From assembly GCA_903862645.1 (NCBI GenBank), contig CAIOZF010000031.1:1-46478 (forward strand): a stretch of 46,478 nt of DNA, in the 5' to 3' direction. The notes under the pieces are model-generated. The model did no database searches and was not told the DNA's origin. It saw only the letters and a list, made by a program, of their open reading frames with translations. The translations under genes were made by a program, and so were the position numbers. The DNA is from an uncultured Gammaproteobacteria bacterium (lineage in GTDB: Bacteria > Pseudomonadota > Gammaproteobacteria > Pseudomonadales > Pseudohongiellaceae). Shown here piece after piece: positions 1-8,074 of the stretch (its first letter is position 1; every line of letters starts with the position of its first letter).

Positions 1-375
1 CAGTTTGATCGAGGATTGTTCGGTGCTGGCAGCGTTATAGTCGTAGCGTTCAATCTCCAACATGCTGTCCGGGCGCACGCTGACCATCGCCGCGTCGTCG
101 AATTGAATGTGCACATGGCCATTGGCCTCTGTCACGATGCGATCGCTGACGTTAACTCTGGCACCGGCACGAATCCGGGCACGGGAATTATCTGCAGATT
201 CCAGATAAGCCTTGCCCAGCACCAAGCCGACCGTGCCAACACCGGTCTCCAGGCCCTCAGCAAACGCCCCTTGTATAAACGTCATTTGTGCTGCCAACAG
301 TAACGTCACAACGCCCACTGGACGCAGCGCTCGTTTGTCGAAAGCAGAAAATTTCACGCGCAAATCAGAAGTCAT
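1..375 (-). CDS. FecR-domain exported protein, 3' end outside window
   Basis: The reading frame starts at ATG 375 and runs off the left edge, giving 125 codons. A Shine-Dalgarno GGAGG lies 7-8 bases upstream. The N-terminus has a basic stretch, a hydrophobic core and an AFA-type cleavage site near residue 39, so it is predicted to be exported. The following region carries the FecR-domain pattern: a Gly-rich strand, 'RIRAGARVNVSDRIVTEANG', then a strand with 'FDDAAMVSVRPDSMLEIERY'. FecR domains occur in sigma-regulator proteins and in periplasmic proteins next to cyclase or adhesin genes. Because there is a signal peptide and no N-terminal anti-sigma segment, I favour a periplasmic or surface FecR-domain protein over the classical iron-sensing anti-sigma factor. 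It is divergent from the CRP-family gene at 601. The C-terminal two-thirds are not visible, so the role remains open. Confidence 0.7.
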   Translation of the reverse strand, partial: MTSDLRVKFSAFDKRALRPVGVVTLLLAAQMTFIQGAFAEGLETGVGTVGLVLGKAYLESADNSRARIRAGARVNVSDRIVTEANGHVHIQFDDAAMVSVRPDSMLEIERYDYNAASTEQSSIKL

Positions 376-479
376 CGTTTTGTCCTCCACATCCGGAGAT
401 CCACAAATTGCTCCAGAAACGATTGGAGCAGGCCCACTTGTATATGCTTGCCATGGTAGACGCAGCAACGTGCAGCGCG

Positions 480-495
480 GGTGATTACGGTCACA
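480..495. promoter_or_regulatory. CRP-like operator dyad
   Basis: The sequence reads GGTGA-TTACGG-TCACA, matching the CRP consensus TGTGA-N6-TCACA at 9 of 10 positions. Its centre (487.5) lies about 62 bases upstream of the start point expected from the promoter at 516-543, which is the class I activator position. It sits in the divergent region between the FecR gene and the CRP-family gene, so it could control either one. It has not been tested against background frequency. Confidence 0.5.
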
Positions 496-515
496 CCAGT
501 TCCAAATACTCGCGC

Positions 516-543
516 TTGCTATTCATTTTCGAGCACTTATAAT
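516..543 (+). promoter_or_regulatory. Sigma-70 promoter for CRP-family gene
   Basis: TTGCTA (516-521) and a perfect TATAAT (538-543) are separated by 16 bases. The predicted start is near 550, giving a leader of about 50 bases before the GTG at 601. A 10-base palindrome TGCCCGGGCA follows at about 543-552, at the expected transcription start. Confidence 0.5.
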
Positions 544-600
544 GCCCGGGCAATGCCGCCACCCGCACCAGTGCGTAGACGCCGGGATTAAACATTTATC

Positions 601-1299
601 GTGGTAACCCCAGAGCTCTTAAGTACTTTCCCCCTGCTCAAACCCCTGCCTAAAGAAATTCTGAGTCAACTCGCTCCACTGTCGACCATGCGCAAGTTTG
701 CGCGACGCGGCATTGTCCTTAATGCCGGGGTACGAGAAGAGTCTCTGTGTTTTTTATTCGAAGGGCGACTGCAGGGCGTTGACTTTACCATCGACGGGCG
801 CGAAGTCGGACTTTATTTTGTGGAGCCAGGTGACTTTTGCGGAGAGCTCGGACTCTTCGACCACGGCCCACAACCCGAATATGTAATCGCTTTGACCGGC
901 GCCGTGACGGTCTTCATTCCGATGGAAGCACTGCGCGAAGTGATGATGAAGCAGCCTGGCATCGTACGCGTGCTCGGCGAACGTCTGGCGGCACGATTGC
1001 GACAGATGACCCGGCAACGCTCTTTGCTGGGGCTCCCGAATATCAGCCAGCGCGTGTGCTGTCAGCTGTGGATGCTGATACCAGAGGGCGAGAAGGATGG
1101 CCGCAGCGGCTCTTTTATCAATAATCCTCCGACGCACATGGAAATTTCGATCATGCTGAACCTGAGCCGTGAGACGGTGACACGCGTGTTTCAGAATCTG
1201 CAGATGCGCGAGATTGTGAAACGTGATGGTGCCTCTTGTCTTCTGATCACGGACTTGCAGACGCTGCGGGAGCTGGCCGAGGGCAAACAGGAGCTGTAA
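601..1299 (+). CDS. CRP/FNR-family transcriptional regulator
   Basis: This 232-residue protein has an N-terminal cyclic-nucleotide-binding beta-barrel (about residues 20-130, with the phosphate-cassette motif GDFCGELGLF) and a C-terminal winged helix (about 150-225). The recognition helix contains SRETVTR, which keeps the three residues E. coli CRP uses to read TGTGA (Arg180, Glu181, Arg185). The cassette is incomplete: where CRP has Arg82-Ser83, this protein has a Pro-Glu region, so canonical cAMP binding is doubtful. There is no N-terminal cysteine cluster, which argues against an oxygen-sensing FNR. The start is a GTG with a poor ribosome site; an internal ATG at 688 is possible but would cut into the barrel. 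It precedes the type I secretion block and may control it. That is inferred from position only. Confidence 0.85.
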   Translation: MVTPELLSTFPLLKPLPKEILSQLAPLSTMRKFARRGIVLNAGVREESLCFLFEGRLQGVDFTIDGREVGLYFVEPGDFCGELGLFDHGPQPEYVIALTGAVTVFIPMEALREVMMKQPGIVRVLGERLAARLRQMTRQRSLLGLPNISQRVCCQLWMLIPEGEKDGRSGSFINNPPTHMEISIMLNLSRETVTRVFQNLQMREIVKRDGASCLLITDLQTLRELAEGKQEL

Positions 1300-1339
1300 A
1301 ACGGCGGAGAGACAGTGCGCGGAGGTTGGGTGTACAATT

Positions 1340-1375
1340 CCTGACTGATTTGTCAGGCGGGGTTGAAATTTTTTT
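1340..1375 (+). terminator. Possible terminator after CRP-family gene
   Basis: A perfect 6-bp hairpin, CCTGAC/GTCAGG (1340-1357), is followed after 11 bases by a run of seven T (1369-1375). The gap between stem and T-run is longer than in a standard intrinsic terminator, so this is tentative. It lies in the 145-base gap before the secretion block. Confidence 0.3.
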
Positions 1376-1444
1376 GTGCCTCCCCAATCTTTGTTAGTCG
1401 TTTTGCTCCTACAAACAGTGAACTCAATAAATTAAGCGGCCCCG

Positions 1445-3181
1445 ATGAAAGACACTAAAAAAAGCCACCAGTACAAGGAATTATTTGACGCGTTCAAGGC
1501 GGTTCGGCACTACTTCATTTACGCCGGAGCGTTCAGCGCAGCTATCAACATTTTGATGCTGGTGCCCATTCTGTACATGATGCAGGTGTACGACCGGGTG
1601 GTCTCCAGCGGCAGCATCCCCACCTTGGCCTCGTTGACCGTCATCATGGTGTTTCTGATGGCTGCGACGGGCGGGTTCGAGTGGGTGCGCTCGATGATCC
1701 TGATCGGAGCCAGCAACAAGATCGAACAAAGCCTGCGGGACCGAGTCTTTGATGCCACCTTCAAGAACGCGCTGCTCTCCGGCGGCCTTAGTAATGGCGC
1801 ACAGCCCAACAGCGATCTTTCCAGCCTGCGGCAGTTCCTCACCGGCAACGGCCTGTTTGCATTCTTCGACGCCCCCTGGTTTCCCATCTACGTTGCCGTG
1901 ATGTTCATGTTCCACTTCTGGTTTGGCGTCGTCGCTATCATCTCGGGCATTGTGATGGTGGCGCTGGCCTATACCACGGAAATGGTCACCACGAAAAGGC
2001 TCAAGGACGCCAACAGCGAATCCAACTGGGTCACCAACCAGATCAATGGCAGCGTGCGCAATGCCGAAGTGATTGCCGCGATGGGGATGCTGGACAATAT
2101 TCGTCATCGTCAGCAGAAGCGTGCTGACCGTGTGCTGGTTCTGCAGACCGATGCCAGCAAGCTGGCTGGCCTGCTCAGCAATCTGTCCAAGAGTTTCCGC
2201 GTGATCACGCAATCTCTGATCCTCGGCCTCGGCGCTTTGCTCGCACTGAGGCAGGAGATCTCTCCCGGCATGATGATCGCCGGTTCATTGCTGTTGGGCC
2301 GGGCGCTCGCACCAATCGATATGCTGGTGGGGACCTGGAAGGGGTTCTCGGTGGCACGCGCCCAGTACGAGCGTCTCGGGCAACTGCTGGAGCGGGTTCC
2401 CGTGGAGCGCGACAGCATGCGGCTGCCCGCCCCGCAAGGGAATCTTTCTGTGGAGCAGGTGATGGTTGTGCCTCCCGGTTCCAAGGTGGTGGTCGTTAAA
2501 GGCGTGAGCTTTGAGCTCAGTGCCGGAGAAGCGCTGGGCATCGTCGGCCCGAGCGCCTCTGGCAAATCCAGTCTCGCCCGTGCACTGCTCGGCGTCTGGC
2601 CGGCAGCGTCCGGCAAGGTGCGCCTGGACAGCGCTGATATTGCGGCCTGGGATCGACTGGAACTGGGCCCCTATCTTGGTTATCTGCCGCAGGACATCGA
2701 ACTGTTTGACGGCACCATCTCCGAAAATATTTGTCGCTTTGGCGAGATAGACGCCGAGCAGATTGTGGAGGCCGCCAAGATGGCTGGCGTTCACGAGCTG
2801 ATTTTGCGCCTGCCACAGGGTTACGATACCGTAATCGGCAGCAATGGCGGCGGGCTCTCCGGCGGCCAACGCCAGCGCATCGGTCTGGCACGCGCCGTCT
2901 ATGGCAGCCCACGCCTGTTAGTACTCGATGAACCGAACTCAAATCTTGATGACCAAGGCGAACGTGAGTTGGTCGTCGCACTGCAGCGTGTAAAAGCACA
3001 GGGCACCACCGTCATCGTGATTACCCACCGCACTATGGTGCTCATGGGCATGGATAAGATCCTGGTCATGAAAGACGGCGCCGCTGTCAGCTTTGGCGCT
3101 CGTGATCAGGTGCTGGCCGGGTTGATGGCACAGGCGGATGGCCGCAAAGCCCCGGCCATTTCCGAAAGCACAGCGCCCTGA
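1445..3181 (+). CDS. Type I secretion system ABC transporter (PrtD/AprD type)
   Basis: This is the inner-membrane ATPase/permease of a type I secretion system, which moves unfolded substrates with a C-terminal signal directly out of the cell. It has 578 residues, the usual length for the PrtD/AprD class. The N-terminal half (about 20-310) is a six-helix exporter domain, and the C-terminal half is a nucleotide-binding domain. Walker A is GPSASGKSS (about residue 367), the signature is LSGGQRQR (about 471), Walker B is LLVLDEPNSNLDD (about 492), and the switch His is in VITHR. There is no N-terminal C39 peptidase domain, so double-glycine leader processing is not expected. Adaptor and channel genes follow, 46 bases and one reading frame later. 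The substrate gene is not in the window; proteases, lipases, RTX or S-layer proteins are typical for this class. Confidence 0.93.
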   Translation: MKDTKKSHQYKELFDAFKAVRHYFIYAGAFSAAINILMLVPILYMMQVYDRVVSSGSIPTLASLTVIMVFLMAATGGFEWVRSMILIGASNKIEQSLRDRVFDATFKNALLSGGLSNGAQPNSDLSSLRQFLTGNGLFAFFDAPWFPIYVAVMFMFHFWFGVVAIISGIVMVALAYTTEMVTTKRLKDANSESNWVTNQINGSVRNAEVIAAMGMLDNIRHRQQKRADRVLVLQTDASKLAGLLSNLSKSFRVITQSLILGLGALLALRQEISPGMMIAGSLLLGRALAPIDMLVGTWKGFSVARAQYERLGQLLERVPVERDSMRLPAPQGNLSVEQVMVVPPGSKVVVVKGVSFELSAGEALGIVGPSASGKSSLARALLGVWPAASGKVRLDSADIAAWDRLELGPYLGYLPQDIELFDGTISENICRFGEIDAEQIVEAAKMAGVHELILRLPQGYDTVIGSNGGGLSGGQRQRIGLARAVYGSPRLLVLDEPNSNLDDQGERELVVALQRVKAQGTTVIVITHRTMVLMGMDKILVMKDGAAVSFGARDQVLAGLMAQADGRKAPAISESTAP

Positions 3182-3227
3182 GCAAGCAAGCTCCTTACCC
3201 CTTACGATTTGATTGGGAATGTAACAA

Positions 3228-4592
3228 GTGACAGCAAACAAACGCATTCAAAACACCCTCCCCGCCGTGCCGGCAGTTGCACCTTCCGACAAGCGTGAAG
3301 ACGTCGATGCCGTGATCGAAACCGGTATTGACGGCGCGCGTCGGACGGGAATCCTGATTGCCGTGGCGGTGTTTGGCGTTTTCGGACTGTGGGCCACGCT
3401 GGCGCCACTGAATGGCGCGGCACATGCTCCTGGCACTGTTACTGTGCGCTCTTACAGGCAGGTCGTGCAGCACCTGGAAGGCGGCATGGTCAGCGAGATC
3501 AATGTCCAGAATGGTGATTTTGTCGAAGCCGGAGCCCCTCTGCTGGCCCTCGACAGCACGCAATCGCTCGCGCAGTTGGAAATCGCCAATGCCAATTTTG
3601 CCGCCCTGACCACAATCGAAGCCCGGTTGATTGCCGAGCGGGATGGGCTGGACAGTATCGCCTATCCTGCCTCGCTATCTGCTGCGGGCGCCAACGCGGC
3701 AGAGGAGATGGCGGTACAAACCCAGATTTTTGAAGCCCGTAAAGCGGCCCGCGAAGGTGGCACCGCAGTACTGGAACAACGCATGGAACAGTTGAAATCC
3801 CGCGTTACCGGCCTGGAGGCTATGAAGCTCAGCAAAGAAGAGCTGGTCGCATCGTTCGCCGACGAACTGGCAGATGTCAGGCTGCTGCTCGAAGAAGGCT
3901 TCGCCGACAAAATACGCCTCCGCGAACTGGAGCGTAACCACGCCATGTTGAAGGGAGAGGATGCCGAACTGGTAGCAACAATCTCCTCTACCGAGATGCA
4001 GATTGGCGAGACGCAGTTGCAGATTCTGCAGACCAACAACGAATTCCAATCCGAAGTTGTAAATCAGCTCGGAGAGGTGCAGACCAGCCTGAAAGACGCA
4101 CGCGAACGTACGACCGCACTGCACGATGTTGTGAATCGCACCGTGTTGCGGGCGCCTGTCTCCGGCGTGGTCAACAACATGCAGTATCACACCATTGGCG
4201 CCGTCATCGGGCCCGGCAACCCAATCGCCGACATCGTCCCGCAAAGCGATGAACTGGTGGTGGAAGCCCGCGTATCCCCAATGGACATCGACAGGGTGAC
4301 AGTAGGCCAGGAAGCCACTATTCGTTTTTCCGCATTTAGCAGCTCTGTGCCCACTATTTTCGGCACAGTGTTGGGTGTGTCTGCTGATGCAATGGTGGAC
4401 CAGCAAACCGGGATGCCTTACTACATGGCTCGCGTGCAGGTCACTCCCGAAGGCATGACGGAGCTTGGCGGTCTGGCGCTGGTGCCGGGGATGCCGGCTG
4501 AGGTCTTCATTGCGTCCGGTTCACGCACCTTCCTCCAATACGTGATGAAGCCATTTTCCAATGCGCTAGCGCGCAGCCTGATTGAAGACTGA
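3228..4592 (+). CDS. HlyD-family type I secretion membrane fusion protein
   Basis: This periplasmic adaptor links the ABC transporter to the TolC-type channel. It has 454 residues, one transmembrane helix near residues 38-58 after a short cytosolic tail, a lipoyl/barrel-sandwich half-motif (QHLEGGMVSEINVQNGDFVE, about 84-103), a long alpha-helical hairpin rich in Glu, Leu and Ala (about 120-300), then the second lipoyl half (RAPVSGVVNNM) and a beta-barrel. This is the PrtE/AprE architecture. The start is a GTG. The stop codon shares a base with the next gene's ATG at 4592, indicating translational coupling. Confidence 0.93.
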   Translation: MTANKRIQNTLPAVPAVAPSDKREDVDAVIETGIDGARRTGILIAVAVFGVFGLWATLAPLNGAAHAPGTVTVRSYRQVVQHLEGGMVSEINVQNGDFVEAGAPLLALDSTQSLAQLEIANANFAALTTIEARLIAERDGLDSIAYPASLSAAGANAAEEMAVQTQIFEARKAAREGGTAVLEQRMEQLKSRVTGLEAMKLSKEELVASFADELADVRLLLEEGFADKIRLRELERNHAMLKGEDAELVATISSTEMQIGETQLQILQTNNEFQSEVVNQLGEVQTSLKDARERTTALHDVVNRTVLRAPVSGVVNNMQYHTIGAVIGPGNPIADIVPQSDELVVEARVSPMDIDRVTVGQEATIRFSAFSSSVPTIFGTVLGVSADAMVDQQTGMPYYMARVQVTPEGMTELGGLALVPGMPAEVFIASGSRTFLQYVMKPFSNALARSLIED

Positions 4593-5959
4593 TGCGTATG
4601 AAATTCACTTTACTGCCAGCTCTCTGCCTCGGCGTCGCCTGTCTCTGGACGGTGCCCGCTATCGCTGCCGAACCGGAAGAGGGGGTCAGCACGATCATCG
4701 TCGAGGGCACGACGCTGGAAGACTTCTTCACCGCTGCACTCGACTACAGCCCGCAGCTGCGCATCTCCGAGGAACGCTGGAACGTCAGTACCGCGCGCAA
4801 GAAGTCTGCGACCGGACAGCTGCTCCCACAGATCAACGCCAACGGCAGTATCTCCGACAACACACAGTCTGCAGATCCGTTGAACATTGATAACAAGTAC
4901 CGTGGCGAGCGCTACTCCGTGCAGCTGACCCAGGTGCTCTTCAACTGGCAGGCGTTCGCGGCGCGCGGTGCGGCCTCGCTGATTGAAGACATGGCGGAAG
5001 CCGAGTATTTCGCTGAACTGGCCTGGCTGCTGGCCGACGTGGCTGAAAAATATTTCAATGTGCTGCAGGCGGAGGATGCGGTGACCTCCATCCGCTCCGA
5101 ACTCGAAGCCGTCACCAACCAGTTGAGTCAGATTCAAAGCTTCTACGACTTGCAGTCGGCACGCATCACCGACCTTTATACCGCGCAGGCGCGTCAGGCA
5201 GCCGTGCAATCCCAACAGCTGGAGCTGGAGAGTCAGCTGGCACTGGCACGCGGGGAACTGCGCGCCGCGGCTGGCGTCAACGTCGGCACGCTGTTCAGGC
5301 TCGATGAAAATGTCGAAATTCCCCCACTGACCGATGCTGTTGAAGTCTGGCTGGACCGCGCACGCGCTGGCAATCCGACCATTCGGGCGCGTCAATTCGC
5401 CATGGAAGCGGCCGCCAAGCGCGTCTCTCAGCAGCGCGGTGCGTATATGCCCCGCGTGACACTGATCGCCCAGAAGCAGCTCTCCGACCTTGGTTTTGAC
5501 AACGTGTCGATGAACAGAACCGATACCACCTATGTGGGCGTCGATGTGTCGATTCCCTTGTTCGCGGGAGGCAGTAACCGCGCCGCGGTCAGCGAAGCGG
5601 CCGGCCTGCGCGGGGTTGCTCAAAATGAACTGCGGCAAGTGCAGCTGGAAATCGTTGAGAGAGCACGCACCGCCTATCTGCAGGCCAAGGCCAGCGAGTT
5701 GCGCACGCAAGCGGCCGAGCGGCTGGCCGAAGCCACGCAGTTGTCACTGACTTCCATGCAACGGGGCTTTGAACTTAATGCAGTCACCAGCGTCGATGTC
5801 CTCAACGCCGTGCGTGACCGTTTTCAAGCTGAGCGCGATCTGCAAAGAGCCCGTTACGATAACATCAGGGCGACTCTGTACCTGAAGCGTGAGGCTGGCA
5901 CACTGACCGGTGATGACCTGCTCGACGTCGGTACCTGGCTGATTGCCCCCCAGCCTTAA
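4592..5959 (+). CDS. TolC-family outer-membrane channel (PrtF type)
   Basis: This outer-membrane efflux protein completes the type I secretion apparatus. It has 455 residues, with a signal peptide of about 25 residues ending TVPAIAA. The mature part shows the duplicated TolC repeat: long amphipathic helices with two similar halves, each starting with a conserved Asn/Pro-rich turn (SPQLRISEERW near residue 50; NPTIRARQFAMEAA near 265). The second half has a typical VGVDVSIPLFAGGSNRAAV strand. Two Met codons, 4592 and 4598, could initiate. I keep the first because it overlaps the preceding stop, though neither has a clear Shine-Dalgarno of its own. Having a dedicated TolC paralogue in the operon fits a specialised exporter. 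Confidence 0.92.
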   Translation: MRMKFTLLPALCLGVACLWTVPAIAAEPEEGVSTIIVEGTTLEDFFTAALDYSPQLRISEERWNVSTARKKSATGQLLPQINANGSISDNTQSADPLNIDNKYRGERYSVQLTQVLFNWQAFAARGAASLIEDMAEAEYFAELAWLLADVAEKYFNVLQAEDAVTSIRSELEAVTNQLSQIQSFYDLQSARITDLYTAQARQAAVQSQQLELESQLALARGELRAAAGVNVGTLFRLDENVEIPPLTDAVEVWLDRARAGNPTIRARQFAMEAAAKRVSQQRGAYMPRVTLIAQKQLSDLGFDNVSMNRTDTTYVGVDVSIPLFAGGSNRAAVSEAAGLRGVAQNELRQVQLEIVERARTAYLQAKASELRTQAAERLAEATQLSLTSMQRGFELNAVTSVDVLNAVRDRFQAERDLQRARYDNIRATLYLKREAGTLTGDDLLDVGTWLIAPQP

Positions 5960-5989
5960 AACAATAAATACTCAGAATCTGGATCGGGA

Positions 5990-6793
5990 ATGTTCTTAAG
6001 ATTGCTGCAACAATGGATGCTTGCCCCTATCGTCAATTACCGCCTGTTTCATAACTTCGCCCGCCAGGATTTCACTGGGCAGTTTGCAGGCTCGATGGGC
6101 GGTATCATCTGGCTGTTCATTACTCCTATCGTCAACATCCTGATTTATTCCTTCGTATTCAATGTGGTGTTCCGCGCCCCCATGCCGGAGGCTTACGGCA
6201 ACACGCCGTTCGTGGTCTTCCTGATGATGGGCTATCTGCCCTGGTTCGCGTTTGCTGACGCGATCGGACGCGCCAGCACATTGCTGCTGGAGAAGGCCCC
6301 GCTCATTACCAAGGTGATGTTCCCCGTACAGATCATCCCAGCCGTCGGCACCGTGGTGCCCTATCTGGTGCATGGCATCGCGCTTGGCCTGTTCCTGCTT
6401 TATCTCGCCGCCACCGGGCATTTCACCTTGATGTGGCTGTGGCTGCCGGTGATTTTCTTCCTGCAGTTCCTTTTCACCATGGGGCTGGTGGCGATACTCT
6501 CGGCCCTTTGCGTCTTCCTGCGGGACATCCAGCAGATGGTGAGCCTGATGCTGATGAGCTGGTTCTTCCTGACGCCGATTATCTATCCGGTCTCGCTGGT
6601 TCCGGAGAACTGGCAGCCACTGCTGCTGCTCAACCCGATGCACAGCTTTGTGCAGATGTACCGTGAGCTGATCCTGCTGGACAGTTTTTCCATGACCAGT
6701 TTTCAGATCATTGTCCCGGCGGCGCTGCTCACTTACTGTTTCGGTGGCTGGGTGTTCATGCGTATCAAACATGCGTTCGGGGATGTCCTCTAG
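5990..6793 (+). CDS. ABC-2 type polysaccharide export permease (Wzm-like)
   Basis: This 267-residue membrane protein has about six transmembrane segments and belongs to the Wzm/KpsM/TagG family. These permeases export undecaprenyl-linked O-antigen or related glycans, or teichoic acids, across the inner membrane. Family features are the N-terminal amphipathic segment followed by 'LFHNFARQDFTGQFAGSMGG', the 'WLFITPIVNILIYSFVFNVV' helix, and the late 'SWFFLTPIIYPVSLVPENW' motif near residue 185. It lies 30 bases after the TolC-like gene and is followed by its ATPase, so it probably belongs to the same transcript as the type I secretion genes. No glycosyltransferase or polymerase gene is nearby, which is unusual for this family. 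The substrate is unknown. Confidence 0.88.
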   Translation: MFLRLLQQWMLAPIVNYRLFHNFARQDFTGQFAGSMGGIIWLFITPIVNILIYSFVFNVVFRAPMPEAYGNTPFVVFLMMGYLPWFAFADAIGRASTLLLEKAPLITKVMFPVQIIPAVGTVVPYLVHGIALGLFLLYLAATGHFTLMWLWLPVIFFLQFLFTMGLVAILSALCVFLRDIQQMVSLMLMSWFFLTPIIYPVSLVPENWQPLLLLNPMHSFVQMYRELILLDSFSMTSFQIIVPAALLTYCFGGWVFMRIKHAFGDVL

Positions 6794-6806
6794 CTGTTAG
6801 ACCTTC

Positions 6807-6838
6807 TGTGGGAGCCTGCCTGCAGGCGAGCTCCCACA
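6807..6838. repeat. REP-like palindrome between wzm- and wzt-like genes
   Basis: A 9-bp outer stem TGTGGGAGC/GCTCCCACA (6807-6815, 6830-6838) encloses the inner palindrome GCCTGCAGGC (6818-6827). The outer sequence resembles the TGTGGGAGC head of Pseudomonas REP elements. It sits inside the apparent operon, where it could stabilise or attenuate the message. A 12-base copy in inverted orientation lies at 8063-8074. Confidence 0.65.
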
Positions 6839-6863
6839 AGAACTGAGTGACTAAGAGAAAAAC

Positions 6864-8060
6864 ATGCACAGCATTTCAGTGGAAAACATTCACAAGGACT
6901 TTCGCATCTACGAGCGGCCCCAGGACAGGCTGCTGGAGTTGCTGCAGCGCCGCCCACGCCACAAGGTTTTCCACGTACTGCAGGACATCTCTTTCTCAGT
7001 GCTCGAAGGCAGGAGCCTGGGCATCATCGGCGACAACGGCGCCGGCAAGTCCACACTGTTGAAGCTGCTGGTCGGCACGCTGCAGCCAACCAGCGGTAGC
7101 ATCTACATCAAAGGACAGGTCGCCGCGCTGCTTGAGCTGGGAGCCGGTTTCCACCCGGAGTTCACCGGCCGTCGCAACATCTACCTGAATGCCGCGCTCC
7201 TGGGGGTGCCCGACGACAACATCGCGGCCATGGAGCAGGAGATCATCGAGTTCTCCGAGCTGGGTGACTTCATCGATCGCCCCGTGAAGACCTATTCCTC
7301 GGGCATGTATGTGCGGCTGGCGTTCTCCATCGCCACCATGGTTCGGCCCGACGTCCTCGTCATCGACGAGGCGCTCTCGGTCGGCGACATCGCCTTCCAG
7401 AAGAAGTGCGTCGAGCGCATGAACGAGTTCCGCAAGCAGAACAAGACCATGATCTTCTGCAGCCATTCCATGTACCACGTCCAGGAACTGTGTGACACGG
7501 CGATCTGGCTGGAGAAAGGGCGCATTCGTGAGATCGGCGAGAGCCGGCAGGTAGTGGCCAATTACGAACATTTTTGCAACAGCAAACAGCCCCATCACTC
7601 CGAACCGCTCGACATTAACGCTGTCGAAGATCGCAAGCACAAGGATGTGCGAGTGATCTCCACTGTAGTGAAGAACCTTGACGGGCAGGAGATAGAAGAG
7701 GTCGAGACGCTCTCCGATATTATTCTGGAAACTAAAATCGAGATTCTTGAAGACAACGTGATCTGCAACTTCGGCTTCGCGATCATGCGCACGCTGGACG
7801 AGATCATGTCCGCGTACCTGACCACCGATCTGACCGATGTGCCCAAGGGCCCGTTTGCGAAGGGCGAACTGCTGACCGTGCGCACTCGCATGAATGCTGT
7901 TTCCATGCGCGTTGGCGAGTTCTACGTCCTCGGCGGCGTGGCCGACCCCAGCGGACTGCTGTGGTACGAGCTGAAGCTGAGCAAGCTCATCAAGATCAAG
8001 CCCAACAAAGGGGTAGGCTCAGTCGTCATGCGCGTGAACTGGGATATTCAGCGCGGCTGA
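6864..8060 (+). CDS. ABC transporter ATP-binding protein with C-terminal glycan-binding domain (Wzt-like)
   Basis: This is the ATPase partner of the Wzm-like permease, 398 residues. The nucleotide-binding domain covers about residues 1-240: Walker A GDNGAGKST (about 57), signature YSSGMYVRLAF (about 145), Walker B VLVIDEALSVGD, and the switch His in FCSHSMYHV. The family marker FHPEFTGRRNIYLNAALLG, found in the Wzt/TagH/KpsT group, is present. The extra region of about 150 residues (250-398) is beta-rich and corresponds in position to the Wzt C-terminal domain, which recognises the capped end of the exported glycan in O9a-type systems. It ends 14 bases before the convergent gspK stop. Confidence 0.88.
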   Translation: MHSISVENIHKDFRIYERPQDRLLELLQRRPRHKVFHVLQDISFSVLEGRSLGIIGDNGAGKSTLLKLLVGTLQPTSGSIYIKGQVAALLELGAGFHPEFTGRRNIYLNAALLGVPDDNIAAMEQEIIEFSELGDFIDRPVKTYSSGMYVRLAFSIATMVRPDVLVIDEALSVGDIAFQKKCVERMNEFRKQNKTMIFCSHSMYHVQELCDTAIWLEKGRIREIGESRQVVANYEHFCNSKQPHHSEPLDINAVEDRKHKDVRVISTVVKNLDGQEIEEVETLSDIILETKIEILEDNVICNFGFAIMRTLDEIMSAYLTTDLTDVPKGPFAKGELLTVRTRMNAVSMRVGEFYVLGGVADPSGLLWYELKLSKLIKIKPNKGVGSVVMRVNWDIQRG

Positions 8061-8062
8061 CG

Positions 8063-8074
8063 AGGCTCCCACAG
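8063..8074 (-). repeat. Inverted 12-base copy of the REP-like arm
   Basis: AGGCTCCCACAG here is the exact reverse complement of CTGTGGGAGCCT at 6806-6817. It fills the 14-base gap between the convergent stops of the wzt-like gene and gspK. Together with the full element at 6807-6838 it brackets the wzt-like gene in opposite orientation. Confidence 0.5.

Noticed and set aside
601-1299. Oxygen-sensing FNR/Anr identity for the CRP-family regulator
   Set aside because: The N-terminal cysteine cluster needed for an iron-sulfur sensor is absent, and the recognition helix is of the CRP (RETxxR) type rather than the FNR type.
4610-5710. 366-codon open frame on the minus strand opposite the TolC-like gene
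   Set aside because: Antisense shadow of a clear outer-membrane channel gene. No ribosome site or family features.
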